Below, piece after piece: positions 1-5,381 of a stretch of 7,637 nt of DNA; position 1 is the first letter of the stretch, and each line of letters opens with the position of its first letter. A program made the position numbers and the translations under genes. The notes beneath the pieces were generated by a model. The model was not told the origin of the DNA. It saw nothing but the letters and a program-made list of their open reading frames with translations, and made no database searches. The DNA is taken from the NCBI GenBank assembly GCA_046152935.1, contig JBJXGB010000125.1:1-7637 (forward strand), read 5' to 3'. Origin of the DNA: CAZMFZ01 sp046152935 (GTDB taxonomy: Bacteria > Bacteroidota > Bacteroidia > Cytophagales > UBA9547).

Positions 1-444
1 GGCTTTAGCGACTTTAATATCAGAACTTATTCGCTTGCAGATTTTTCATTACAAAAAGAATGGACAGCCCACACCAATTCTATTTTCAGCTTGCAATTTA
101 CGCCCGACAATAAGCATTTGGTATCTGCGAGCCGCGATGCCTACATCAAAATATGGGACATTTGGAACCATTTCGAGCTTGAACAATCGATTGTTGCTCA
201 TCTATATGCAATAAATAGTGTGGCTTTCTCTCCCAATGGTAAATATTTTGCCACAGGAAGTATGGACAAAACGGTAAAAATATGGGATGCTTCTGAGTGG
301 AAACTACTAAAAGTGCTCGATAAATCGCGACATGCTGGGCACGCTACTTCTGTAAACAAAGTGATCTGGTTGGATGATGAAAAGTTGATTTCTGGCAGTG
401 ACGACAAAATGTTGAGTTTGTGGGAATTATCAGATGAAAATTAA
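1..444 (+). CDS. WD40-repeat protein, C-terminal part (5' end outside the window)
   Basis: The reading frame is open from the first base to the TAA at 442-444, so these 147 codons are the C-terminal end of a longer protein. The visible part contains about three and a half WD40 blades. Each has the typical pattern of a hydrophobic strand, a (S/T)PDN or SPNG turn, a (S/T)GS-D-K stretch and a closing W-D or W-E: blade ends are KIWD near residue 52, KIWD near 95 and SLWEL near 142. WD40 blades form a beta-propeller used as a protein-binding platform; no catalytic residues are expected. The TTG at 91 gives a shorter reading frame but is not a credible start, because a blade-like sequence continues upstream of it. 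The partner domain, if any (kinase, caspase and others occur with WD40 in bacteria), lies off the left edge, so the function stays open. It converges with nuoC. Confidence 0.9.
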   Translation, partial: GFSDFNIRTYSLADFSLQKEWTAHTNSIFSLQFTPDNKHLVSASRDAYIKIWDIWNHFELEQSIVAHLYAINSVAFSPNGKYFATGSMDKTVKIWDASEWKLLKVLDKSRHAGHATSVNKVIWLDDEKLISGSDDKMLSLWELSDEN

Positions 445-457
445 GTATTAAACTATC

Positions 458-494
458 TAAAGTCTCTGACCGATTGGATCGGTCAGAGACTTTA
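458..494. terminator. Strong hairpin between convergent genes, probable bidirectional terminator
   Basis: The left arm TAAAGTCTCTGACCGAT (458-474) and right arm ATCGGTCAGAGACTTTA (478-494) are perfect reverse complements of 17 bp with a 3-nt loop (TGG). It lies 13 bp after the WD40 stop codon. On the minus strand, its outermost three bases are the nuoC stop codon itself. The stem is stable, but the T run after it is short (TTT) on both strands, so termination is inferred from position and symmetry rather than from a classic U tract. Confidence 0.75.
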
Positions 495-1016
495 ATATTC
501 CACTTTTATTTCGTGGTAATATTCTTGCAGTTTGTAGTCTTTTCGCAAAGGAAAACCTTCCCAGTCGGCTGGTAGCAATATTCTTCTCAAATCTGGATGA
601 TTGGCGAAATGTATGCCGTACAAATCGAAAATCTCTCTTTCGTGCCAGTTGGCAGTCCGCCAAATGTGGCTAACAGACTCAATTTCGGGCATGGGCTGCT
701 TCACATGATTTCTATGTAAAATCACTTTAAAGCAAAATTTTGAATCAAAAGGAATGGAATACAAATTGTAAATTATTTCCATCGTTCCTTTTTCGCCTTC
801 TCCATCATCTTTGCCTGGGCCATTGTCCATGCCCGTGACACAAGCCAAATAATCGAAATAACACTTGGGATTTTCGTAAAGAAACTGGCCTAGTTTCAAC
901 AAATTATCTTTAGAAACGATAGCAAAAGGCATCAATCCATCTTCTTGGGCTGTTTGATCGATTATACTTTCGTCACATTCGTTTTTGATAATCTCTACTA
1001 TTTCGTTGAAAGTCAT
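492..1016 (-). CDS. nuoC: NADH-quinone oxidoreductase subunit C (complex I 30 kDa subunit)
   Basis: This 174-residue protein is a peripheral-arm subunit of respiratory complex I (NDH-1). It packs against NuoD and helps hold the hydrophilic arm on the membrane, where NADH oxidation is coupled to quinone reduction. The family signature is clear at residues 124-161: WHEREIFDLYGI, then HPDLRRIL, then W-x-G-x-PLRKDY. The central EIIYNLYS strand near residue 80 is also typical. A small acidic, glycine-rich insertion (about residues 66-77) precedes that strand. Length fits stand-alone NuoC rather than the NuoCD fusion of E. coli. The ATG at 1014-1016 is the natural start. The gene is the last in the minus-strand cluster, 161 bp after the START gene, and its stop codon is inside the terminator hairpin. 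In most genomes nuoC comes directly before nuoD; here it follows nuoD with another gene between. Confidence 0.95.
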   Translation of the reverse strand: MTFNEIVEIIKNECDESIIDQTAQEDGLMPFAIVSKDNLLKLGQFLYENPKCYFDYLACVTGMDNGPGKDDGEGEKGTMEIIYNLYSIPFDSKFCFKVILHRNHVKQPMPEIESVSHIWRTANWHEREIFDLYGIHFANHPDLRRILLPADWEGFPLRKDYKLQEYYHEIKVEY

Positions 1017-1031
1017 TTATTTACATCTTTA

Positions 1032-1174
1032 GAATTATAAATACTTTTTTATCTGTAATTCGACATTGCAAATGTCAAATAGCCCTAATTGGTTGGTGAA
1101 AACACCAACCAAGGCTGCGAATTATAAATCCTTCTTTATCTGTAATTCGACATTGCAAATGTCGAATAGCCCTA
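1032..1174 (-). repeat. Tandem 56-nt repeat pair with central hairpin (REP-like element)
   Basis: Two copies of a 56-nt sequence, 1032-1087 and 1119-1174, match at 53 of 56 positions by hand alignment and repeat with a period of 87 nt. Between them is a hairpin with arms TTGGTTGGTG (1089-1098) and CACCAACCAA (1103-1112) around an AAAA loop. Flanking AGCC (1081-1084) and GGCT (1113-1116) can extend the stem across a bulge. Each repeat copy also holds its own small hairpin around a GCA loop. The second copy ends three bases before the START-gene stop codon; the first ends 15 bp before the nuoC ATG. The whole insert therefore fills the gap. It resembles the small mobile palindromic repeats scattered through bacterial genomes, but copy number elsewhere is not visible. 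The minus strand is assigned because it would lie in the nuoC leader. Confidence 0.8.
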
Positions 1175-1177
1175 TCT

Positions 1178-1882
1178 TCAATCTTCGATAAAATCAAATT
1201 TAGCATTTTTATATTTATCTTGTTTCACAGATTCCCGCAACTTTGTCATGGTTTCGAGCGGAGCATCTGTAACAAATAAATTTACCAAAAAAGGCGGAAA
1301 ACCACGTGGGTCTGCGTAAAATATGCTCTGCACTTTCAATTGATTGTTGCCAATAGGTGTAAATTTCCACACGGCTTTGGCTTCCAATATACGCACCACA
1401 GTATCAGTTTCTGGCAAGAATTCAGGAAAAGCATTCGATTCGATATAGACAGTTTTGTCAGCTTTGTCTTGCCAAACATTTACCCGAAATATGCCTTCAC
1501 GTTTTTTCAAAGGCCACGGAATATCGGTAAGAAAATAATTGATATACTCATTCTCATTTATTACTTTCAAGCATTTTGAATATTTGAGCGTGCTGGTCCA
1601 TTTATTTACATTCTCAATATCTCTAAAAATTGCCACAAAAGCGTGAAGCGTAACGCCCGATACGATCGTTTCGGCCTTCAATTGTTTTAAACCTTTATCT
1701 TTATAGAATTTGGTATAAACTTGCACACCACTTCTATTTCGTACCAAAACCCAATCTGGCTGGCAAATTGCTTGATTAAAAAATAAAAAAGAAAGTAAAA
1801 AAAATGCGTATTGTGCAATACTTCGTGTCGACAAATAGCTACAAATCATTCCTAAAATACCGTTGGTTACCCCTTTTTTCAT
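1178..1882 (-). CDS. START-domain-like lipid-binding protein, probably exported
   Basis: The 234-residue product has a hydrophobic export signal (YAFFLLSFLFF, about residues 25-35) followed by a likely signal-peptidase site after AIC, leaving a mature protein of about 190 residues that starts at QPDW. The mature part follows the START/Bet v1-like fold pattern: an opening W-x-L-V-x-N-x-x-G-V-Q-V-Y strand, LKAETIV, the middle IPWPLKKREG, then DPRGFPPFLVN and a final long helix. Such domains form a cavity that binds lipids or other hydrophobic ligands; no catalytic role can be read from the sequence. A second ATG at 1847-1849 (residue 12) would give a signal peptide of more usual length and may be the true start. 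The gene lies 30 bp after nuoD and so is probably cotranscribed with it, and it separates nuoD from nuoC. The ligand and any link to quinone or membrane lipid handling are unknown. Confidence 0.75.
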   Translation of the reverse strand: MKKGVTNGILGMICSYLSTRSIAQYAFFLLSFLFFNQAICQPDWVLVRNRSGVQVYTKFYKDKGLKQLKAETIVSGVTLHAFVAIFRDIENVNKWTSTLKYSKCLKVINENEYINYFLTDIPWPLKKREGIFRVNVWQDKADKTVYIESNAFPEFLPETDTVVRILEAKAVWKFTPIGNNQLKVQSIFYADPRGFPPFLVNLFVTDAPLETMTKLRESVKQDKYKNAKFDFIED

Positions 1883-1912
1883 TCCGCATTCATCGTTAAT
1901 AATTCAACTTTT

Positions 1913-3124
1913 TTAGCGGTCTACCTCGCCCATCAAAAAATCGAGCGAGCCCACAATGGCAACTAAATCGGCCAACAAAGCTCCTTTTGAGATCTCGTGA
2001 ATGACAGATAAATTGACAAAACTACAGCCACGAGCTTTGCAACGAAATGGCATCTCGCCCCTGCCTTCGGTTTTGAAATAAAACCCCAATTCGCCTTTAG
2101 GATTTTCGGCTCGGCTGTAAAATTCCATTGGTTGAATACGAATTCGCTTGGGAACGAGTGCTTGAGGGTTGAAATCGGTAGTTCTCTTGTGGTCTTTTTG
2201 CAGCTTTTCGATGCATTGTTCGATAATTTTAATAGATTCTTTGCATTCTTGCATGCGCACATCTGTTCTGTCCCAACAATCGCCAACAGTACCCACTTTT
2301 CCAGAACCTATTGGAATATTAAATTCTATTTCGGGATATACAGAATAGGCATCTACTTTCCTGAGGTCGAATTTCAACCCTGAGCCACGCAAAACTGGGC
2401 CAGAACAGCCATAGTTAATGGCCAAATCCATTGGTAAAACACCTACATTGGCCGTGCGACCGATAAATATTTTGTTTTCAAGCAACAATTTCTCTGTTTC
2501 AAGCAATTTTGGCTTGAGATAAGCTACAAATTCTTTGCATTTTTCTTCAAATCCGACAGGGATATCATAAAATAAACCTCCAATCCATATATAATTGTAA
2601 AGCATTCGAGCTCCATTTGTCCATTCTAATAATCGAAGAATATGCTCTCGATCGCGAATCATCCACAAAAAAGGCGTGACCGCTCCAACATCGACACCAT
2701 AAGTGCCAATGGCTACAAAATGCGAGGCCAATCGATTGAGCTCGCAAACCAATACACGTATAAATTCTACTCTTTTGGGAATTTCTTTATCAATTCCGAG
2801 CATTTTTTCTACGCCCATCACATAAGCATGCTCGCTATTCATAGCAGCCACATAATCTAACCGATCTACGTAAGGAATTATTTGGTTGAAAGGCAAGGCT
2901 TCGGCATGTTTTTCAAAACAACGGTGCAGATAGCCAATATGTGGCACTACATCCACAATTGTTTCGCCATCTGTTACCAATTCCAAACGCAAAACCCCAT
3001 GTGTAGAAGGGTGTTGTGGTCCCAAATTCAAGATCATTTCATCGTCAGAAATGCTTTCTTGCGAATATTTGGCAGGCTCAGAAGCTTGAAGATTTGAAAT
3101 GTGGGTAATTTGAATAATTGGCAT
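1913..3124 (-). CDS. nuoD: NADH-quinone oxidoreductase subunit D (complex I 49 kDa subunit)
   Basis: This 403-residue protein is the complex I subunit that, with NuoB, forms the quinone-reduction pocket at the junction of the peripheral arm and the membrane. Signatures run the full length: NLGPQHPSTHGVLRL (33-47), PHIGYLH (61-67), YVDRLDYVAAMNSEHAY (from 85), the R-x-L-x-x-EL-x-R-x-x-SH helix, RGSGLKFDLRK, PKGELGFY, and the closing SFVNL and GSLDFLMGEVDR. By alignment to Thermus Nqo4, the quinone-site histidine and tyrosine (His38 and Tyr87 there) correspond to His42 and Tyr91 here, so the enzyme looks functional. HRCFEK replaces the more familiar HRG/HTG form; this may simply be lineage-typical. 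The ATG at 3122-3124 gives a 29-residue leader before the conserved MILNLGPQHP, which is normal for the family. It is the first gene of the nuoD-START-nuoC cluster, and no nuoA or nuoB is upstream. Confidence 0.97.
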   Translation of the reverse strand: MPIIQITHISNLQASEPAKYSQESISDDEMILNLGPQHPSTHGVLRLELVTDGETIVDVVPHIGYLHRCFEKHAEALPFNQIIPYVDRLDYVAAMNSEHAYVMGVEKMLGIDKEIPKRVEFIRVLVCELNRLASHFVAIGTYGVDVGAVTPFLWMIRDREHILRLLEWTNGARMLYNYIWIGGLFYDIPVGFEEKCKEFVAYLKPKLLETEKLLLENKIFIGRTANVGVLPMDLAINYGCSGPVLRGSGLKFDLRKVDAYSVYPEIEFNIPIGSGKVGTVGDCWDRTDVRMQECKESIKIIEQCIEKLQKDHKRTTDFNPQALVPKRIRIQPMEFYSRAENPKGELGFYFKTEGRGEMPFRCKARGCSFVNLSVIHEISKGALLADLVAIVGSLDFLMGEVDR

Positions 3125-3143
3125 CGCGCTGTAAAAATAGGTA

Positions 3144-3194
3144 AAATCTGAAAAGGCAATTACCCAAAGTTGAATAATTTTACTTTTCAGATTT
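3144..3194 (-). promoter_or_regulatory. Inverted repeat in the nuoD leader/promoter region
   Basis: AAATCTGAAAAG (3144-3155) and CTTTTCAGATTT (3183-3194) are perfect 12-bp reverse complements separated by 27 nt. Inside the spacer, AATTA (3158-3162) and TAATT (3175-3179) can add a 5-bp inner stem. The element sits 20 bp upstream of the nuoD ATG. It could be a regulator site with widely spaced halves, a leader RNA hairpin, or the terminator of the upstream beta-propeller gene; there is no clear U tract. No exact TAnnTTTG box was found in the 176-bp gap. The nearest is CAACTTTG (minus strand, in the spacer), with one mismatch. Confidence 0.5.
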
Positions 3195-3300
3195 GTAGAT
3201 TTTTGCCAGACTCTTAATGTGGCGTTACAGCAACATCAAGACCACAGCAAATACATACCCCAACACCAACCAGGACCAATGTCCAATCTATAGTTGCTAC

Positions 3301-4392
3301 CTAAAACTTTAATTTGTACTTCGCTACAAAGGGCAAATTATCTCCACCAATATACAAAAAACCATTTTGCTCTTTTACAGCACCCGCTTCTGGCATTTCT
3401 ATTCCAGTTGGGTCAAAAAGTGTGTTTAATATCTTGCCACTTTCGGAAATATTCATCACCATTCCAAACTTATCTTGCTTTGGTTGTAGCCAGTTGGGCA
3501 GTGCATTTACAAATTTTTTCATACCTGGTTTTGGGTGAATTTGATCTAATGCATCATTTCTTTTAGTCGTGAATCCAAGCCAATAAGTACCATCTTCCCT
3601 TATTGAGATTCCATTGGGAAAACCGGGTAAGTTATCCATCAGCACTTCACTTTTCCCCACTTTTTCACCTTTTAGCCAATACTTCAATATGCGATATTTT
3701 GTTGTTTCAACCATCAGCAAGTAAGTTTCATCTTTGGAGATCACCACACCATTGCCAAAATACGTACCTTCAATCAATGTATTTATCTCGTTTTTTAGAG
3801 GGTCGTATTTGTACAAACCTCCATTGGCTTTCATTTCCAAAATCAGTTTTCTGCCATATTTTATGCTGTATCGCTCACTATAGGAAGTATTGGTAAAGTA
3901 CATATTGCCTTTGCTGTCAATATCCAACCCGTTTGGAATTAGAAAAGGTCTGCCTTTTTCATCTTTGCTTGCCAATTGGGTCACTTTTTTGTCCGTGCCA
4001 ATGCTTATCAACCCTAATTTATGGCTTAAGGCAATCAAATTATGCTGCTTATCGAAATGCAAACCTGCTACCCAAGCACCTGCTTCGTAAAATACTTCTA
4101 CTTTTCCATCTTGCCCTACTTTCAATATTTTTCCATCTGTAAAATCATTTTCGGCTTTGTGCACACCGCAATACATATTGCCAAGGCTATCAAAAAGAAT
4201 ATCTTCTGGGCCGGCCCAGCCTCCTAGACCTATTTTTTCGATATTTTTCAACTCATTATTAATTTGGGTTTTACCCTCAAATGCTGGCTTGGGCTGAGGC
4301 TGCCAAGCCAATGGCTTAATGCTACAAGATTGGATAGATAACATGATTGCTGCAATACTCAGCACTACAACACTCGATTGGGCTATTTTCAT
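3301..4392 (-). CDS. Strictosidine synthase/SMP-30-like beta-propeller lipoprotein
   Basis: The 363-residue product starts with a lipoprotein signal (hydrophobic segment 8-20, then IQSC with the lipidated Cys at 23), so it is probably anchored to a membrane on the periplasmic or outer side. The rest is a six-bladed propeller of the SMP-30/gluconolactonase/strictosidine synthase superfamily. Visible landmarks are GPED (Glu63), IPNGLDID with Asn154, YFTNTSYSERY (165-175), GGLYKYDP (191-198), FGNGVVISKD with Asn214, and VETTKYRILKYWLKG from 228. The VETT form, with Glu229 where SMP-30 lactonases usually carry a metal-binding Asp, places it closer to strictosidine synthase-like and APMAP-like proteins than to true gluconolactonases. 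Hydrolase or lactonase activity is possible, but the substrate cannot be read. It has its own probable promoter with a palindrome upstream and lies 79 bp downstream of the Crp/Fnr gene on the same strand. Confidence 0.85.
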   Translation of the reverse strand: MKIAQSSVVVLSIAAIMLSIQSCSIKPLAWQPQPKPAFEGKTQINNELKNIEKIGLGGWAGPEDILFDSLGNMYCGVHKAENDFTDGKILKVGQDGKVEVFYEAGAWVAGLHFDKQHNLIALSHKLGLISIGTDKKVTQLASKDEKGRPFLIPNGLDIDSKGNMYFTNTSYSERYSIKYGRKLILEMKANGGLYKYDPLKNEINTLIEGTYFGNGVVISKDETYLLMVETTKYRILKYWLKGEKVGKSEVLMDNLPGFPNGISIREDGTYWLGFTTKRNDALDQIHPKPGMKKFVNALPNWLQPKQDKFGMVMNISESGKILNTLFDPTGIEMPEAGAVKEQNGFLYIGGDNLPFVAKYKLKF

Positions 4393-4414
4393 TTTCGTTT
4401 TGTTTAATTTTTTA

Positions 4415-4422
4415 CAAAACTA
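4415..4422 (-). promoter_or_regulatory. Probable -7 promoter element of the beta-propeller gene
   Basis: On the minus strand this reads TAGTTTTG, an exact match to the Bacteroidetes -7 consensus TAnnTTTG. It is 22 bp upstream of the start codon at 4392. Transcription would start near 4410-4412. No TTG-type -33 element is found at the expected distance; instead, the 16-bp palindrome lies just upstream, which suggests an activator-dependent promoter. Confidence 0.55.
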
Positions 4423-4443
4423 GATGTAGCGTTTTTTAATATC

Positions 4444-4459
4444 CTTTACATATGTAAAG
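4444..4459. promoter_or_regulatory. 16-bp perfect palindrome, candidate Crp/Fnr-type operator
   Basis: CTTTACATATGTAAAG is a perfect palindrome. Its core, TTTAC-N4-GTAAA, has the same 5-4-5 geometry as the E. coli FNR site TTGAT-N4-ATCAA. Its centre (4451.5) is about 40 bp upstream of the start site predicted from the TAGTTTTG box, close to the -41.5 position where Crp/Fnr proteins act as class II activators. A Crp/Fnr-family gene lies immediately upstream (4472-5038). Binding by that protein is inferred. Confidence 0.55.
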
Positions 4460-4471
4460 AACTTCAATCTG

Positions 4472-5038
4472 TCATTTTTCAGCTCTGATTCTTGATAGTT
4501 GAGTGGGAGTAATGCCTAAAAATGAAGCAATATGATATTGGGGAATAAGCTGCTCTAGCGTGGGGTATTGGGACTTAAAAATTTTGTAATAGTCCTTAGC
4601 CTCGAGCATCAGCAAATTCACTTCTCTATTTTCTTTTTCTACAAAATAATATTCAGCCATAATTCTCGCCAATCGCTCCAAATCTTGGCAGGAATCGAAG
4701 CTTCGTTTTATCACGTCATAGTCTATTTCCCAAATGATGCAATCTGTCAAGGCTTGTTGTGCCAACTTATTGGCGCTGTTGGTAATTAACGATGAATAAG
4801 CACCAATAAAAGCGGGTGCAACAAAAAAGTTTTTGTTAAATTCCTGTGCCTCAGCATTCGAATAAAATGACCGAACCACACCTTGATGCAAATAAGCAAT
4901 TTTAGTAGCGATCACATCCACTTTACTAAAATATTCAAATTTCTTCAACTCTTTTCTAACAAAATGGTCTTTTAAAGCTGACCAAGTTTTATCAGAAATA
5001 GGCGTGATGTGGTTGAGATATTGGTAAAGTTGGTCCAT
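4472..5038 (-). CDS. Crp/Fnr-family transcriptional regulator
   Basis: This 188-residue protein has the usual length and layout of the compact Crp/Fnr regulators common in Bacteroidetes. An N-terminal cyclic-nucleotide-binding-like beta-roll spans about residues 20-110 (YLHQGVVRSFY and the following EFNKNFF and FIGAYSSL strands). A long dimerisation helix follows, and a C-terminal helix-turn-helix at 165-186 contains IPQYHIASFLGITPTQLSRIR. The protein ends right after this recognition helix, as is normal for the group. No four-cysteine Fnr iron-sulfur motif is seen, and the ligand is unknown. The start is the ATG at 5036-5038. Upstream is an exact TAnnTTTG box with an inverted repeat at the -33 region, which could be its own regulation. 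Downstream is the palindrome and the beta-propeller gene, its likely target. Confidence 0.9.
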   Translation of the reverse strand: MDQLYQYLNHITPISDKTWSALKDHFVRKELKKFEYFSKVDVIATKIAYLHQGVVRSFYSNAEAQEFNKNFFVAPAFIGAYSSLITNSANKLAQQALTDCIIWEIDYDVIKRSFDSCQDLERLARIMAEYYFVEKENREVNLLMLEAKDYYKIFKSQYPTLEQLIPQYHIASFLGITPTQLSRIRAEK

Positions 5039-5086
5039 GGCACGTTTTGCTTACTACTTTATACTTGGATGACAGCGCTAAAGAAT

Positions 5087-5094
5087 CAAATATA
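5087..5094 (-). promoter_or_regulatory. Probable -7 promoter element of the Crp/Fnr gene
   Basis: The minus strand reads TATATTTG, an exact match to TAnnTTTG, 48 bp upstream of the ATG at 5038. The only TTTG upstream is 13 bp away, too close for a standard -33 element; the inverted repeat at 5103-5123 occupies that position. Confidence 0.45.
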
Positions 5095-5102
5095 CTGAAT
5101 TT

Positions 5103-5123
5103 ACTGCCAAAACTGGCAGTTTT
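5103..5123. promoter_or_regulatory. Overlapping palindromes upstream of the Crp/Fnr gene, possible operator
   Basis: Two symmetric arrangements share bases. ACTGCCA (5103-5109) and TGGCAGT (5114-5120) form a 7-bp inverted repeat around AAAC. AAAACT (5109-5114) and AGTTTT (5118-5123) form a 6-bp repeat around GGC. The pair covers the -33 region of the predicted promoter, so it may be a repressor or autoregulatory site. Its half-sites do not match the TTTAC half-site of the palindrome at 4444-4459. Confidence 0.4.
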
Positions 5124-5289
5124 CAAAATGCACCTACGTCAAGGTTGCTGGCTTTCAGATATTCCACAACAATGAAATATTTGATTTGAGTTTATCACAA
5201 TTTCACTTTAGACGCAAAAAACTACATTTCAGCATAAATTGACACCTAAAATAAAATACCTGTGATTAATTTCGGAAAAAAAAATCAAC

Positions 5290-5339
5290 ATGGAAACAAA
5301 AAAAGTGTAAAAAACTTTTTTTGAATAAAAAGTTTCCAT
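5290..5339 (+). promoter_or_regulatory. Inverted repeat and hairpin upstream of the tetR gene, candidate operator
   Basis: ATGGAAAC (5290-5297) and GTTTCCAT (5332-5339) are perfect inverted repeats. Nested within them, AAAAAAAGT (5298-5306) pairs with ACTTTTTTT (5314-5322), so one arm is continuous and the other has a 9-nt bulge. The element begins 92 bp upstream of the tetR ATG. TetR regulators commonly bind inverted repeats next to their own gene, which makes this a candidate. A weak TATATTTT (5367-5374), 20 bp after a TTG, is the only -7-like box seen and would give a very short leader. Confidence 0.4.
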
Positions 5340-5381
5340 AGTATTGCACAGGTTTCAAGCGAAAAGTATATTTTCTTGAAA

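Larger units (their letters stand above)
5039..5381. other. Intergenic region between the divergent Crp/Fnr and TetR genes
   Basis: About 340 bp without a convincing gene. It must hold the promoters of both flanking genes. The left third carries the Crp-gene -7 box and overlapping palindromes. The middle (about 5125-5280) is AT-rich with nothing recognised beyond isolated TGTGA half-sites (TTTATCACAA near 5190, CCTGTGATT near 5260) that do not pair into a site. The right part carries the ATGGAAAC...GTTTCCAT inverted repeat and homopolymer-rich hairpin described separately. Confidence 0.7.

Noticed and set aside
1963..2286. 107-codon minus-strand reading frame inside nuoD
   Set aside because: It overlaps nuoD in another frame; nuoD is conserved throughout this stretch and the alternative product has no recognisable domain.
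3217..3303. Stop-codon readthrough adding a hydrophobic tail to the beta-propeller lipoprotein
   Set aside because: Two reading frames of this G+T-rich stretch both give hydrophobic residues, as expected from base composition, and no readthrough signal is seen.
3603..3896. 97-codon plus-strand reading frame opposite the beta-propeller gene
   Set aside because: It is antisense to well-conserved propeller blades, and its Ser/His/Phe-rich, low-information product looks like complement noise.
4444..4459. The 16-bp palindrome as terminator of the Crp/Fnr gene
   Set aside because: It is AT-rich with no loop and no U tract after it on the minus strand; its position upstream of a -7 box fits an operator better.
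5190..5268. TGTGA-type half-sites as a classic Crp site
   Set aside because: The halves are about 65 bp apart and do not form TGTGA-N6-TCACA.
5290..5310. METKKV mini-ORF as a real gene
   Set aside because: It has only six codons and no evidence of translation; kept as a finding about repeated motifs, not as a CDS.
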